28,692 bases of DNA from JAJYQH01 sp036261615 (GCA_036261615.1 DATAKK010000010.1:1-28692); one strand, 5' to 3'. Positions 7,658-14,836 are shown, counted from the stretch's first letter. The notes: a model not told the origin generated them from the letters alone. Program-made: numbers and translations.

Positions 7658-8113
7658 GTGGCCTCCCGCTGGGACGCCGCCATGGGCCTCGCGCTCGAGG
7701 AGGCGCGAGCCGCCGAGGCGCACGGCGACGTGCCGATCGGCGCGGTAGTAATCGGCCCCGACGGTGTGGTGCTCGCCTCGGCCGGCAACGAGCGCGAACT
7801 GGACGCCGACCCCACGGCGCACGCGGAGATCGTCGCGATCCGGCGCGCCGCCGACCGGTTGGGACAGTGGCGGCTGGAGGGCTGCACCCTCGTCGTCACC
7901 CTCGAGCCCTGCACCATGTGCGCCGGCGCGATCGTCGCCTCCCGGATCGGGCTGCTCGTCTTCGGGGCCTTCGACCCCAAGGCCGGAGCGGTGTCCTCGC
8001 TGTTCGACGTGGTCCGCGACCCCCGGCTCAACCACCGCCCGGCGGTGGTGTCCGGCGTCCGCGCCGAGGAGTGCGGAGCGGTCCTCGACGCCTTCTTCTC
8101 CGGACGCCGCTGA
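7658..8113 (+). CDS. tadA: tRNA-specific adenosine deaminase
   Basis: Zinc enzyme that converts adenosine 34 to inosine in the anticodon of tRNA-Arg(ACG), allowing it to read CGU, CGC and CGA. It has 151 residues. The catalytic HAE (55-57) and the zinc ligands in PCTMC (Cys85 and Cys88) are intact, and the core is full length (AMGLALEEA to FFSGRR). It starts with GTG at 7658, 8 nt after the preceding stop and without a clear ribosome binding site, so translation is probably coupled to the upstream gene. The tRNA-Ser gene follows 62 bp downstream. Confidence 0.93.
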   Translation: MASRWDAAMGLALEEARAAEAHGDVPIGAVVIGPDGVVLASAGNERELDADPTAHAEIVAIRRAADRLGQWRLEGCTLVVTLEPCTMCAGAIVASRIGLLVFGAFDPKAGAVSSLFDVVRDPRLNHRPAVVSGVRAEECGAVLDAFFSGRR

Positions 8114-8137
8114 CCTCGCCACGGCCGTCACGTCCGA

Positions 8138-8168
8138 TTGGCGCCCCCAGACCGGCAGCCGGTACAGT
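8138..8168 (+). promoter_or_regulatory. Promoter of the tRNA-Ser gene
   Basis: The -10 TACAGT (8163-8168) ends 7 nt before the tRNA 5' end. TTGGCG (8138-8143) is a possible -35 with a 19-nt spacer. The -10 is well placed and the -35 is weaker. Confidence 0.55.
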
Positions 8169-8175
8169 CTCCCCC

Positions 8176-8263
8176 GGTGACGTGTCTGAGCGGCCGAAAG
8201 AGCTCGCCTCGAAAGCGAGTGTGGTGCAAGCCACCGAGGGTTCAAATCCCTCCGTCACCGCCA
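8176..8263 (+). tRNA. tRNA-Ser (anticodon CGA)
   Basis: The 88-nt gene folds as a class II tRNA. The acceptor arm GGTGACG (8176-8182) pairs with CGTCACC (8253-8259), followed by discriminator G and encoded CCA (8261-8263). The anticodon stem CTCGC/GCGAG (8203-8207/8215-8219) encloses CTCGAAA, giving anticodon CGA (8210-8212) for UCG codons. The long variable arm and the GGTTCAAATCC T-arm are typical of tRNA-Ser. Confidence 0.96.
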
Positions 8264-8266
8264 TTG

Positions 8267-8302
8267 TGATGAGTCGCGACGTATGTCTCTGATGAGTCGC
8301 GA
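8267..8302 (+). repeat. Direct repeat of TGATGAGTCGCGA just after tRNA-Ser
   Basis: TGATGAGTCGCGA occurs at 8267-8279 and 8290-8302, 23 nt apart, starting 4 nt beyond the encoded CCA. GTCGCGAC in the first copy is a palindrome. No transposase or integrase gene is nearby. Confidence 0.75.
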
Positions 8303-8313
8303 GACAGGTCACG

Positions 8314-8344
8314 AAGGGCCCGGCCACCGGCCGGGCCCTTTTCC
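8314..8344 (+). terminator. Rho-independent terminator after tRNA-Ser
   Basis: AAGGGCCCGGCC (8314-8325) and GGCCGGGCCCTT (8329-8340) form a perfect 12-bp stem with a 3-nt loop, continuing into TTCC. It is well placed to end the tadA/tRNA transcripts. Confidence 0.9.
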
Positions 8345-8393
8345 GTGTGGCACGGACGCCGGGACCACCGGGGCCCCGCTCGCACCCCAAGTC

Positions 8394-8429
8394 GGAAGTT
8401 CGGTCGGGGAACACGCCCACCGAACTTCC
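8394..8429. repeat. Inverted repeat upstream of the antiporter gene
   Basis: GGAAGTTCGGT (8394-8404) and ACCGAACTTCC (8419-8429) are exact reverse complements with a 14-nt loop. The element lies 70 bp before the antiporter start and could be an operator, an attenuator or a dispersed intergenic element. Confidence 0.6.
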
Positions 8430-8487
8430 ACTCAGACGCAGGGAACCGGGGCGCCCACCACGTCACATCCCTGTCACACGGGTCTGT

Positions 8488-8493
8488 GAGAAT
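8488..8493 (+). promoter_or_regulatory. Possible -10 box of the antiporter gene
   Basis: GAGAAT, 5 nt before the ATG at 8499, preceded by TGT. It is a weaker match than the other leaderless boxes here. Confidence 0.3.
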
Positions 8494-8498
8494 GAGGC

Positions 8499-10064
8499 AT
8501 GCCGAACCTCGATCTCGCCCTGCTGGTGGGATCGGCCGTGACGCTCGTCGCGGTGCTCGCGGCTTTCCTCGGCACCCGCATCGGGCTGCCCGCCCTGCTG
8601 CTGTTCCTCTTCGTCGGCATGGGCCTCGGCGACTCCGGGCTCGGCTACCACTTCAGCAACGCGTCGCTCGCGCACCAACTCGGGTTCGCCGCCCTCGTGC
8701 TGATCCTCGCCGAGGGCGGTCTCACGACGAAATGGTCCGAGATCCGCCCGTCGATCGGGCCGGCGGTGCTGCTGGCCACGCTCGGCACGGTCGTGAGCAT
8801 CCTCGTGATGACCGGCTTCGGCTACTGGGTGCTGGGGCTCTCCCTGCCCGTCGCCGCCCTTCTCGGCGCGGTGACGGCACCCACCGACTCGGCTGCGGTC
8901 TTCTCGGTGCTGCGCGGCGTCCCCCTGCCGGCCAGCCTCCGGGCGACGCTCGAGGCGGAGTCCGGCCTCAACGACGCCCCCGTCGTGCTGCTCGTCGCCA
9001 CCTTCACCGCGATCGCCACCGGACACAGCCTCGCCGGGGGTCCCCTCGTCGTCGGCCTCATGGTCGTCCTCGAGCTGCTGGGCGGTGCGCTCCTCGGCTT
9101 TGCGTTCGGCGCGATCGCGGTCTACCTCATGCCGCGGGTGGCGCTGCCGGCGTCCGGGCTCTACCCGCTCGCCACCATCGCCTGGGCGGTCCTGTCCTAT
9201 GGCGCCGGCGTCTACCTGCACGTGTCCGGCTTCGCCGCCGTCTATGTCTGCTCGGTGATGATCGGCAACGGCAAGCTCCCGCACCGGCACGCCGTGCGAT
9301 CGTTCGCCGAGGGGATCGGCTGGATCTCCCAGATCGGACTGTTCGTCATGCTCGGCCTGCTCGCCTCGCCCGGACGCCTCACGCTGCGGACCGTGCTCGT
9401 CGGTGTGGTCGCCGGGCTGTTCCTCACGGCGATCGCCCGCCCGCTCGCGGTAGTCGTGTCGACGTTCTGGTTCCGGCTGCCCTGGCAGCACCAGGCGTTC
9501 CTCTCGTGGGCGGGCCTCCGCGGCGCCGTCCCGATCATCCTCGCCACCGTGCCGATGTCACAGCACATGGCGCGCGCCGACGTGCTCTTCGACGTGGTGC
9601 TCGTCTTCGTCGTGGTGTTCACCGCCCTGCAGGGTCCCACCCTGCCCTGGGTCGGACGCCGGCTGGGTCTGGTCGACCCCGACGCCGCCCGCGACGTCGA
9701 CATCGAGGCGGCACCGCTCGACCGGATCAGCGCCGACCTGCTGCAGGTGCGGGTGCCGGAGGGGTCACGGCTGGCGGGGGTCACCGTCGCGGAGCTGCGC
9801 ATGCCGCCCAACGCGGTCGTGTCGCTGGTGATCCGCGACGGGCACTCGTTCGCGCCGAACGGCCGCGACGTGCTGAGGGCCGGGGACGAGCTGCTCGTCG
9901 TCACGCCGGCCAAGCAGCGCGACGTCATCGAGGCCCGGCTCACCGAGATCGGGCGGGGAGGCCGACTCGCGCACTGGTACGGCGTCCGGGCGGGGGAGAC
10001 GGCCGACGAGGAGCCCCGACGCGCGGAGTGGCGGTCAGCTCTTCGTCCCCGACGGCTTCGCTGA
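8499..10064 (+). CDS. CPA1-type K+(Na+)/H+ antiporter with C-terminal TrkA_C domain (NhaP2/CvrA-like)
   Basis: A 521-residue integral membrane protein exchanging K+ or Na+ for protons across the cytoplasmic membrane. The first about 385 residues hold some 12 hydrophobic segments. Two characteristic motifs are present: GAVTAPTDSAAVFSVLR (123-139, Asp130) and the ion-binding ESGLNDAP (154-161, Asn158-Asp159). The cytosolic tail (about 405-490: LLQVRVPEGSRLAGVTVAEL to GDELLVVTP) is a TrkA_C domain, which in relatives binds regulatory ligands. This domain order is that of the NhaP2/CvrA group, but the ion preference is not provable here. The 3' end overlaps the convergent LytR_C gene by 30 bp. 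Confidence 0.88.
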   Translation: MPNLDLALLVGSAVTLVAVLAAFLGTRIGLPALLLFLFVGMGLGDSGLGYHFSNASLAHQLGFAALVLILAEGGLTTKWSEIRPSIGPAVLLATLGTVVSILVMTGFGYWVLGLSLPVAALLGAVTAPTDSAAVFSVLRGVPLPASLRATLEAESGLNDAPVVLLVATFTAIATGHSLAGGPLVVGLMVVLELLGGALLGFAFGAIAVYLMPRVALPASGLYPLATIAWAVLSYGAGVYLHVSGFAAVYVCSVMIGNGKLPHRHAVRSFAEGIGWISQIGLFVMLGLLASPGRLTLRTVLVGVVAGLFLTAIARPLAVVVSTFWFRLPWQHQAFLSWAGLRGAVPIILATVPMSQHMARADVLFDVVLVFVVVFTALQGPTLPWVGRRLGLVDPDAARDVDIEAAPLDRISADLLQVRVPEGSRLAGVTVAELRMPPNAVVSLVIRDGHSFAPNGRDVLRAGDELLVVTPAKQRDVIEARLTEIGRGGRLAHWYGVRAGETADEEPRRAEWRSALRPRRLR

Positions 10065-10574
10065 CGACGACGGGGAGGCCGACTTGGGCGGCAGGCACAC
10101 GGTGCCGCCGGGGACGTTGATCTGACGGCTGGCCTTCGGGTTGAAGCCGCTGAAGTTGTCGCCGACCAGCACGTCGACCGTGCCGTCGGTGCGCTTGTCA
10201 CCGGTCGCCTTGGCACCCTTGAGGAACCCGAGCACGAGCTTCACCTCGGGCGCGTCCTTGGTGGCGCCGACGACGACGGTGGACGTGACCACGCTGCTGG
10301 TGTTGCCGGTGTCGATGACCTTGAACCCGGCGCTGGTCAGCTGCGCCGCGACCCGTCCGGCCAGGCCGACGGTGGTGCCGCCGTTGAGCACCCGCACGCT
10401 GACCTGTGAGGTGGTGAGGTGCTTGCCGACGGACTGGGTGACGCAGGGCGCGGGGGTGCTGCCCGGCAGCGGCGCCATGACATTGCGGTAGCCCCACCAG
10501 GCGCCGTAGACGAGGAAGCCGAGGAGCACGAGCAGCGTGATGGGGGTACCGAACAGCCGCAGGTAGCGCCGCAC
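10035..10574 (-). CDS. LytR C-terminal-domain membrane protein
   Basis: A 179-residue protein with one N-terminal membrane anchor (about 10-28, ITLLVLLGFLVYGAWWG) and an extracytoplasmic LytR_C domain (SVRVLNGGTTVGLAGRVAAQL to DVLVGDNFSG, about 57-145), followed by a Ser/Pro/Lys tail. LytR_C domains accompany LytR-CpsA-Psr cell-wall ligases, but no ligase domain is present in this protein. It starts with GTG at 10574, preceded 7 nt away by the strong ribosome binding site AAGGAAGGGG (10582-10591). It overlaps the antiporter gene tail to tail and lies 67 bp downstream of the small conserved gene on the same strand, probably in one operon. Confidence 0.85.
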   Translation of the reverse strand: MRRYLRLFGTPITLLVLLGFLVYGAWWGYRNVMAPLPGSTPAPCVTQSVGKHLTTSQVSVRVLNGGTTVGLAGRVAAQLTSAGFKVIDTGNTSSVVTSTVVVGATKDAPEVKLVLGFLKGAKATGDKRTDGTVDVLVGDNFSGFNPKASRQINVPGGTVCLPPKSASPSSSAKPSGTKS

Positions 10575-10641
10575 GGGTGACCCCCTTCCTTCGGGACTGC
10601 GGCTGCCGCCGCTCGACCCGGCTCCCGGGTCATCGGTGAGG

Positions 10642-10935
10642 TTACCTGAGTTCGAGCACCCGGGCGTGCATGGTCTGGCGCTGTTGCAGCGCAGCCCTCA
10701 AGGCGCGGTGGAGACCGTCCTCGAGATACAGCTCGCCGCGATAGCTCACCACGTGGGCGAAAAGGTCGCCGTAGAACGTGGAGTCGTCCTCGAGAAGAGC
10801 GTCGAGGTCGAGGGTGCGCTTGGTGGTGACGAGGTCGCTCAACCGCACCTGTTGAGGTGCGATCGCGGCCCACTGCTTCTGCACATAACCGTGATCGGGG
10901 TAGGGGCGGGAGTCACCGACGCGCTTGAAGATCAC
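10642..10935 (-). CDS. Small conserved actinobacterial protein with a ParB-like signature
   Basis: A 97-residue protein beginning with GTG at 10935 (IFKRVGDSRPYPDHG). From memory, close relatives are widespread in Actinobacteria, commonly next to a LytR_C gene as here, and are sometimes labelled VapB-like antitoxin. The C-terminal half (HVVSYRGELYLEDGLHRALRAALQ) resembles the DG-HR-ALRA motif of ParB/sulfiredoxin-fold proteins. No toxin gene is adjacent, so the antitoxin label is not supported by context. A near-consensus TAGAAT lies 6 nt upstream of the start. Function unknown. Confidence 0.75.
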   Translation of the reverse strand: MIFKRVGDSRPYPDHGYVQKQWAAIAPQQVRLSDLVTTKRTLDLDALLEDDSTFYGDLFAHVVSYRGELYLEDGLHRALRAALQQRQTMHARVLELR

Positions 10936-10941
10936 ACGCGA

Positions 10942-10947
10942 ATTCTA
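10942..10947 (-). promoter_or_regulatory. -10 box of the small ParB-like gene, leaderless type
   Basis: TAGAAT on the minus strand, 5 of 6 to the consensus, ends 6 nt before the GTG start at 10935. It is the best -10 match of the leaderless set. Confidence 0.6.
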
Positions 10948-11005
10948 GCCGGGCGATTCGGTGGCCCTCGGTTGCCGATCCCTGTGTGGCGTCCCGGGCC
11001 GCGGC

Positions 11006-11011
11006 TATTGT
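11006..11011 (+). promoter_or_regulatory. -10 box of the HerA-like ATPase gene, leaderless type
   Basis: TATTGT, 7 nt before the ATG at 11019. It is divergent from the box at 10942-10947 within an 83-bp intergenic space. Confidence 0.5.
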
Positions 11012-11018
11012 GTGGCGC

Positions 11019-12572
11019 ATGAGCCCCGCCGACAGTGTTGTCGCCGAAATCACGGCCGGATACACCTTTCCCGAGCAGGCGATCGACCTCGGCGTGCTGG
11101 TCGTCGACGAGCAGCCGGTGCCCTCGGCCGTGGTCCGCATCCCGCTGTCGATGCTCAACCGGCACGGGCTGGTCGCGGGCGCCACGGGAACCGGCAAGAC
11201 GAAGACGCTGCAGCTGATGGCCGAGCAGATCGCGGCCGCGGGTGTCCCGGTGTTCGCCGCCGACATCAAGGGTGACCTGTCAGGTCTCGCCTCGCCCGGC
11301 ACCCCGAGCCCCAAGCTCCTCGACCGCACCCAACGGATCGGGCAGACGTGGACGCCGACGGGCAACCCGGCCGAGTTCTACTCCCTCGGGGGTGAGGGGA
11401 TCGGCGTCCCCCTGCGGGCCACGATGACCTCCTTCGGGCCGGTGCTGCTCAGCAAGGTGCTCGGCCTCACCGAGGTGCAGGAATCCTCGCTCGGCCTGGT
11501 GTTCCACTACGCCGACGTCAACGGACTGCCGCTGCTCGATCTCAAGGACCTCCAGGCGGTGCTGGCCCATCTCACGTCCGACGAGGGCAAGGCCGAGCTC
11601 AGGAACCTCGGGGGCCTGTCGCCCGCGACGGTCGGCGTCATCCAGCGCGAACTGATCACCTTCGCCGACCAGGGTGCCGACGTGTTCTTCGGCGAGCCCG
11701 AGTTCGACACCGCAGACCTGCTGCGGGTCGACCCGTCGGGTCACGGCGTCATCTCGCTGCTCGAACTCCCGAACCTCGTCGACCGCCCCGCGCTGTTCTC
11801 CACCTTCCTCATGTGGCTGCTGGCCGACCTGTTCCATGACCTGCCCGAGGTCGGCGACCTCGACAAGCCGAAGCTGGTGTTCTTCTTCGACGAGGCGCAC
11901 CTGCTGTTCAACGACGCGAGCAAGGCGTTCCTCGACGCGATCGCCCAGACCGTGCGCCTGATCCGCTCGAAGGGGGTCGGTGTCTTCTTCGTCACCCAGA
12001 CGCCCACCGACGTTCCCGACGACGTGCTCGCCCAGCTCGGGTCGCGGGTGCAGCACCAGCTCCGCGCGCACACGCCCAACGACGCCAAGGCGCTCAAACA
12101 GACCGTGCAGACCTTCCCGACGTCGAGCTACGACCTCGGCGAGGTTCTGCAGGGCCTGGGCATCGGTGAGGCGATCGTCACGGTCATGGACCCCGACGGC
12201 GCCCCCACCCCGGTCGCGTGGACGCGGATGCGGGCACCCCAGTCGCTCATGGCCCCCACTCCTGAGGAGACGCTGCGGGCGAGCGTCGCGGCGTCCCCGA
12301 TGCAGGCGAAGTACGGCACGGCCATCGACCGCGAGTCGGCGCAGGAGATCCTCGCGAAGAAGCTCGAGGCAGGGGCGGCCGCCGCCGAGGCCGAGCAACG
12401 GGCCCGCGGAGCCGAGGAGCAGCCGGCAGCACCGGCCGAGCCGGCCCCCGCCTCGCGCTCTGGCAGGTCGGTGATCGAGCAGGTCGTCACCTCTCCGGCG
12501 TTCAAGCAGTTCGCCCGCTCCGCAGGGCGCGAGATCGTCCGCTCGTTGTTCGGCACCGCCCGGAGGCGGTGA
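11019..12572 (+). CDS. HerA-like ATPase (DUF853 family)
   Basis: A 517-residue P-loop NTPase of the HerA/FtsK branch. Walker A is GATGTGKT (54-61) and Walker B is KLVFFFDEAHLLF, with Asp291-Glu292. The order SMLNRHGLVAGATGTGK, DIKGDLSG, SLLELPNLVDRP, the Walker B motif and VFFVTQTPTDVPDDVLAQLGSRVQHQL is that of the DUF853 (YjgR-like) family. The C-terminal 100 residues (about 425-500) are Ala/Glu-rich and probably flexible. The ATG at 11019 is preferred over one 33 nt upstream because of the adjacent -10 box. The cellular role of this family is unsettled; a DNA-translocating ATPase is the usual guess. It overlaps the next gene by 4 nt (GTGA). Confidence 0.88.
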   Translation: MSPADSVVAEITAGYTFPEQAIDLGVLVVDEQPVPSAVVRIPLSMLNRHGLVAGATGTGKTKTLQLMAEQIAAAGVPVFAADIKGDLSGLASPGTPSPKLLDRTQRIGQTWTPTGNPAEFYSLGGEGIGVPLRATMTSFGPVLLSKVLGLTEVQESSLGLVFHYADVNGLPLLDLKDLQAVLAHLTSDEGKAELRNLGGLSPATVGVIQRELITFADQGADVFFGEPEFDTADLLRVDPSGHGVISLLELPNLVDRPALFSTFLMWLLADLFHDLPEVGDLDKPKLVFFFDEAHLLFNDASKAFLDAIAQTVRLIRSKGVGVFFVTQTPTDVPDDVLAQLGSRVQHQLRAHTPNDAKALKQTVQTFPTSSYDLGEVLQGLGIGEAIVTVMDPDGAPTPVAWTRMRAPQSLMAPTPEETLRASVAASPMQAKYGTAIDRESAQEILAKKLEAGAAAAEAEQRARGAEEQPAAPAEPAPASRSGRSVIEQVVTSPAFKQFARSAGREIVRSLFGTARRR

Positions 12573-13144
12573 GCGTGCCGCACCGGCTGTTCGCCGCGCT
12601 GCTGCCGCCCCGCACCGTGGTCGACGAGCTGGCCGGCTTCCTCGAGCCCCGCTGGGACGCCGACACGCCGTGGCGGTGGACCCGTCCCGAGAGCTGGCAC
12701 ATCACCCTCGCGTTCCTCGCGTCGGTGCCCGACAGCCGGATCGATCCGCTCGTCGAGAGCCTCGCCGAGGTGCGCGGACGACGGCTGCCCCTGCTCGTGG
12801 GTGGTGGCGTCGCCTTCCCCGACGCGCTCCGGGCCCGCGTCCTCGGGCTGGGTGTCGGGCCGGACGACGAGCCGGTCGCCCGGCTCGCCGGGGCGGTCCG
12901 CAGGGCATGCAACCGGGCTGGCGTCGAGGCGGACGGCGCGCGCTTCCACGCGCACCTCACTGTCGCGCGGGCGTCCAAGCCGCAACCGGCGCCGCGGTGG
13001 ATGGATCTGTTCGACACCTTCGAGTCCACCGCGTGGACCGCGGGGGAGTTCGCGCTGATCGAGTCGCACCTGGGCGAGGGTCCGCGCGGCACCCCGCGCT
13101 ACGAGGTCGTCGAGACCTTCCTGCTGCAGGGCGCCCGTCTTTGA
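12569..13144 (+). CDS. thpR: RNA 2',3'-cyclic phosphodiesterase (2H phosphoesterase)
   Basis: A 191-residue enzyme of the 2H superfamily that opens 2',3'-cyclic phosphates on RNA, formerly named 2'-5' RNA ligase. Both catalytic HxT motifs are present: His44-Ile-Thr46 in WHITLAFL and His129-Leu-Thr131 in FHAHLTVAR. The N-terminus RLFAALLPP and the C-terminal LIESHLGEGPRGTPRYEVVETFLL are typical. The start is GTG at 12569, overlapping the TGA of the HerA-like gene, so the two are translationally coupled. A joint role with that ATPase is suggested only by this coupling. Confidence 0.9.
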   Translation: MSVPHRLFAALLPPRTVVDELAGFLEPRWDADTPWRWTRPESWHITLAFLASVPDSRIDPLVESLAEVRGRRLPLLVGGGVAFPDALRARVLGLGVGPDDEPVARLAGAVRRACNRAGVEADGARFHAHLTVARASKPQPAPRWMDLFDTFESTAWTAGEFALIESHLGEGPRGTPRYEVVETFLLQGARL

Positions 13145-13171
13145 CTTCTGGAGCGTGATCGAGGGGCGCCG

Positions 13172-13252
13172 CATCCTGCGAAATGTGCACAGGCTGCCAT
13201 ACACCTGCCTCCTGGGCTGGTGAGTGGCGTGGAGCGCGAATTTCGCAGGATG
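13172..13252. repeat. Intergenic palindromic element, copy A
   Basis: CATCCTGCGAAAT (13172-13184) and ATTTCGCAGGATG (13240-13252) are perfect 13-bp inverted repeats around 55 nt. The interior (GTGCAC, CTGCCA, GGTGAGTGG, AATTTCGCAG) aligns with the element at 21861-21932: about 47 identities over 71 columns with one 1-nt gap, counted by hand. It lies between two tandem genes. Confidence 0.65.
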
Positions 13253-13313
13253 TGGGCAGGGGACGCCGCTCGCCGGCTCCGCCCGTGCTCGCGTCATGCG
13301 CGAGGATGGGGGC

Positions 13314-13892
13314 ATGCAGCCCATTCCCTGGTCGTCCGGACACTGGACGACGCCTCCGGTCGCCGTCAGCGAGCAGGACGGCCAGCTCCTCGTCACCTGC
13401 GCCGAGGGCAGCGACGCCTGGCGGGTGACCAGTTACGGGTTCGTCCACGACACCGAGCACGCCCTGCTCGTGCCGTTCGCCGACGACTCGGCCGTCGAGG
13501 TCTGCTTCGAGGTCGAACTCGGCGAGCAGTTCGACCAGGCCGGGGTCTTCGTTCGCGGGGGTGACGAGCGGTGGATCAAGGCGGGCATCGAGTTCGCCGA
13601 CGGATTTCCGCAGCTCGGCGCCGTCGTCACCGACCGCTGGTCCGACTGGTCGGTGGCACCCGTGCCCGACTGGGCGGGACACCGGGCGACGCTCCGCGCC
13701 TCGCGGTCGGGGGACGCGCTCACCGTCCGCGCCCGCCGGGACGACGGCCCGTGGCAGCTGGTTCGGCTGGCCCATCTGACGCCCGGTGAGGAACTGGAGG
13801 CGGGCCCGTTCTGCTGCGCCCCCACGAGGGCCGGCCTCGAGGTGAGGTTCCTCACCTGGGAGTCGGGGCCGGCCGACGCGTCGCTGCACTGA
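13314..13892 (+). CDS. DUF1349 domain protein (concanavalin-like fold)
   Basis: A 192-residue cytosolic protein of the DUF1349 type, related to the C-terminal beta-sandwich of some glycosidases. Characteristic segments are DAWRVTSYGFVHDTEHALL, FDQAGVFVRGGDERWIKAGIEF, SDWSVAPVPDW and AGPFCCAPTRAGLEVRF. No signal peptide or catalytic residues are recognised. The ATG at 13314 is preferred because GAGGATGGGGG stands immediately before it; another ATG exists at 13296. It is convergent with the aminosugar transporter genes, so a carbohydrate-related role is plausible but unproven. Confidence 0.82.
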   Translation: MQPIPWSSGHWTTPPVAVSEQDGQLLVTCAEGSDAWRVTSYGFVHDTEHALLVPFADDSAVEVCFEVELGEQFDQAGVFVRGGDERWIKAGIEFADGFPQLGAVVTDRWSDWSVAPVPDWAGHRATLRASRSGDALTVRARRDDGPWQLVRLAHLTPGEELEAGPFCCAPTRAGLEVRFLTWESGPADASLH

Positions 13893-13909
13893 GTGCGGCG
13901 ACGGCGGGG

Positions 13910-14836
13910 CTACTTCATCGTCCCCTGACTCACGGAGCCCTGGAGCTGACGCTGGAAGATCACGTAGACGACCAGCACCGGGGCGACCGTGATGACGACG
14001 GCCGCGAACAGGGCGCCGAAGTCGACGGCGTAGCCCGCCTGGCTCGCGAACGCGGCCAGCCCCTGGGAGAGCACGTAGTTGCGCTCGTTGCTGTTCAACG
14101 CCACCGGGATGAGGTACTGGTTCCACAGCCCGAGGAAGTTGAAGATCGCCACCGAGGCGAGACCCGGGCGGGCCATCGGCAGCATGATGCTGAAGAACGT
14201 GCGCCAGTCGCCCGCGCCATCGATCGCCGCCGCCTCGCTGATCTCGTAGGGCAGGGCCCGGAAGAACGCGTAGAGGAAGAACACCGTGAACGGCAGGGCG
14301 AACGCGACGTAGGTGATGATGAGGCCCGGCAGGGTGTTGAGCAGGCCGAACCCGCGCAGCACGAAGAACAGCGGGACGATGGCGAGGAACACCGGGAAGG
14401 TGAGCCCGGCCAGCATGAGATAGTAGATGATCCGCGACCCGAAGAAGGTGAACCTCGCCAGGATGTAGGCGCACATGGCGCCGAGCAGCATGACGATGAC
14501 GAGGGCCGACCCGACGACGATGATCGTGTTGAGGAAGTACCGCCCGATGCCGGCGGTGCTCCACGCGTGCACGTAGTTCACCCAGGCGGGGTGGGTCGGC
14601 AGGGTGAACGGGGAGTCGAAGATCTGGCTCGTGGTCTTGAACGAGGTGACCAGTGTCCAGACGAGCGGTCCGACGACGAGAACCACCCACAGCACGAGCA
14701 CGGCGTGGGCGATGCCCGCCACCGTGCGGTCGCCGGCGTTGCTGCGCACCGTACGCGGGTTCTCGAGGACGTAGCCGGCGGCTCCGTCGCCACGCGACGG
14801 CCCGTTCGGCTGGTCGGTCATGGTTCCGGTGGTCAT
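13910..14836 (-). CDS. ngcG: Carbohydrate ABC transporter permease (NgcG-like, MalG type)
   Basis: A 308-residue inner-membrane permease of the CUT1 sugar ABC family. Six membrane spans follow a cytosolic N-terminus of about 35 residues. The ATPase-contact EAA loop is visible as EISEAAAIDGAGDWRTFFSIMLPMARPG near residue 205-230. The start is ATG at 14836 and overlaps the stop of the upstream permease gene (ATGA), so the two are translationally coupled; an in-frame ATG at 14821 is the alternative. The name rests on the neighbouring binding protein, which resembles NgcE. No ATPase gene is in the cluster, as is usual for CUT1 systems that share an MsiK-type ATPase. Confidence 0.85.
   Translation of the reverse strand: MTTGTMTDQPNGPSRGDGAAGYVLENPRTVRSNAGDRTVAGIAHAVLVLWVVLVVGPLVWTLVTSFKTTSQIFDSPFTLPTHPAWVNYVHAWSTAGIGRYFLNTIIVVGSALVIVMLLGAMCAYILARFTFFGSRIIYYLMLAGLTFPVFLAIVPLFFVLRGFGLLNTLPGLIITYVAFALPFTVFFLYAFFRALPYEISEAAAIDGAGDWRTFFSIMLPMARPGLASVAIFNFLGLWNQYLIPVALNSNERNYVLSQGLAAFASQAGYAVDFGALFAAVVITVAPVLVVYVIFQRQLQGSVSQGTMK

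Noticed and set aside
8176..8302. attB site or integrated element at tRNA-Ser
   Set aside because: No integrase and no duplicated tRNA 3' end nearby; the downstream genes are ordinary chromosomal ones.
8345..8498. c-di-AMP or other riboswitch before the antiporter gene
   Set aside because: Only a simple inverted repeat is seen, and the likely transcription start is too close to the ATG to leave a structured leader.
10642..10935. VapBC-type toxin-antitoxin module
   Set aside because: No PIN-domain or other toxin gene flanks it; neighbours are LytR_C and a HerA-like ATPase.
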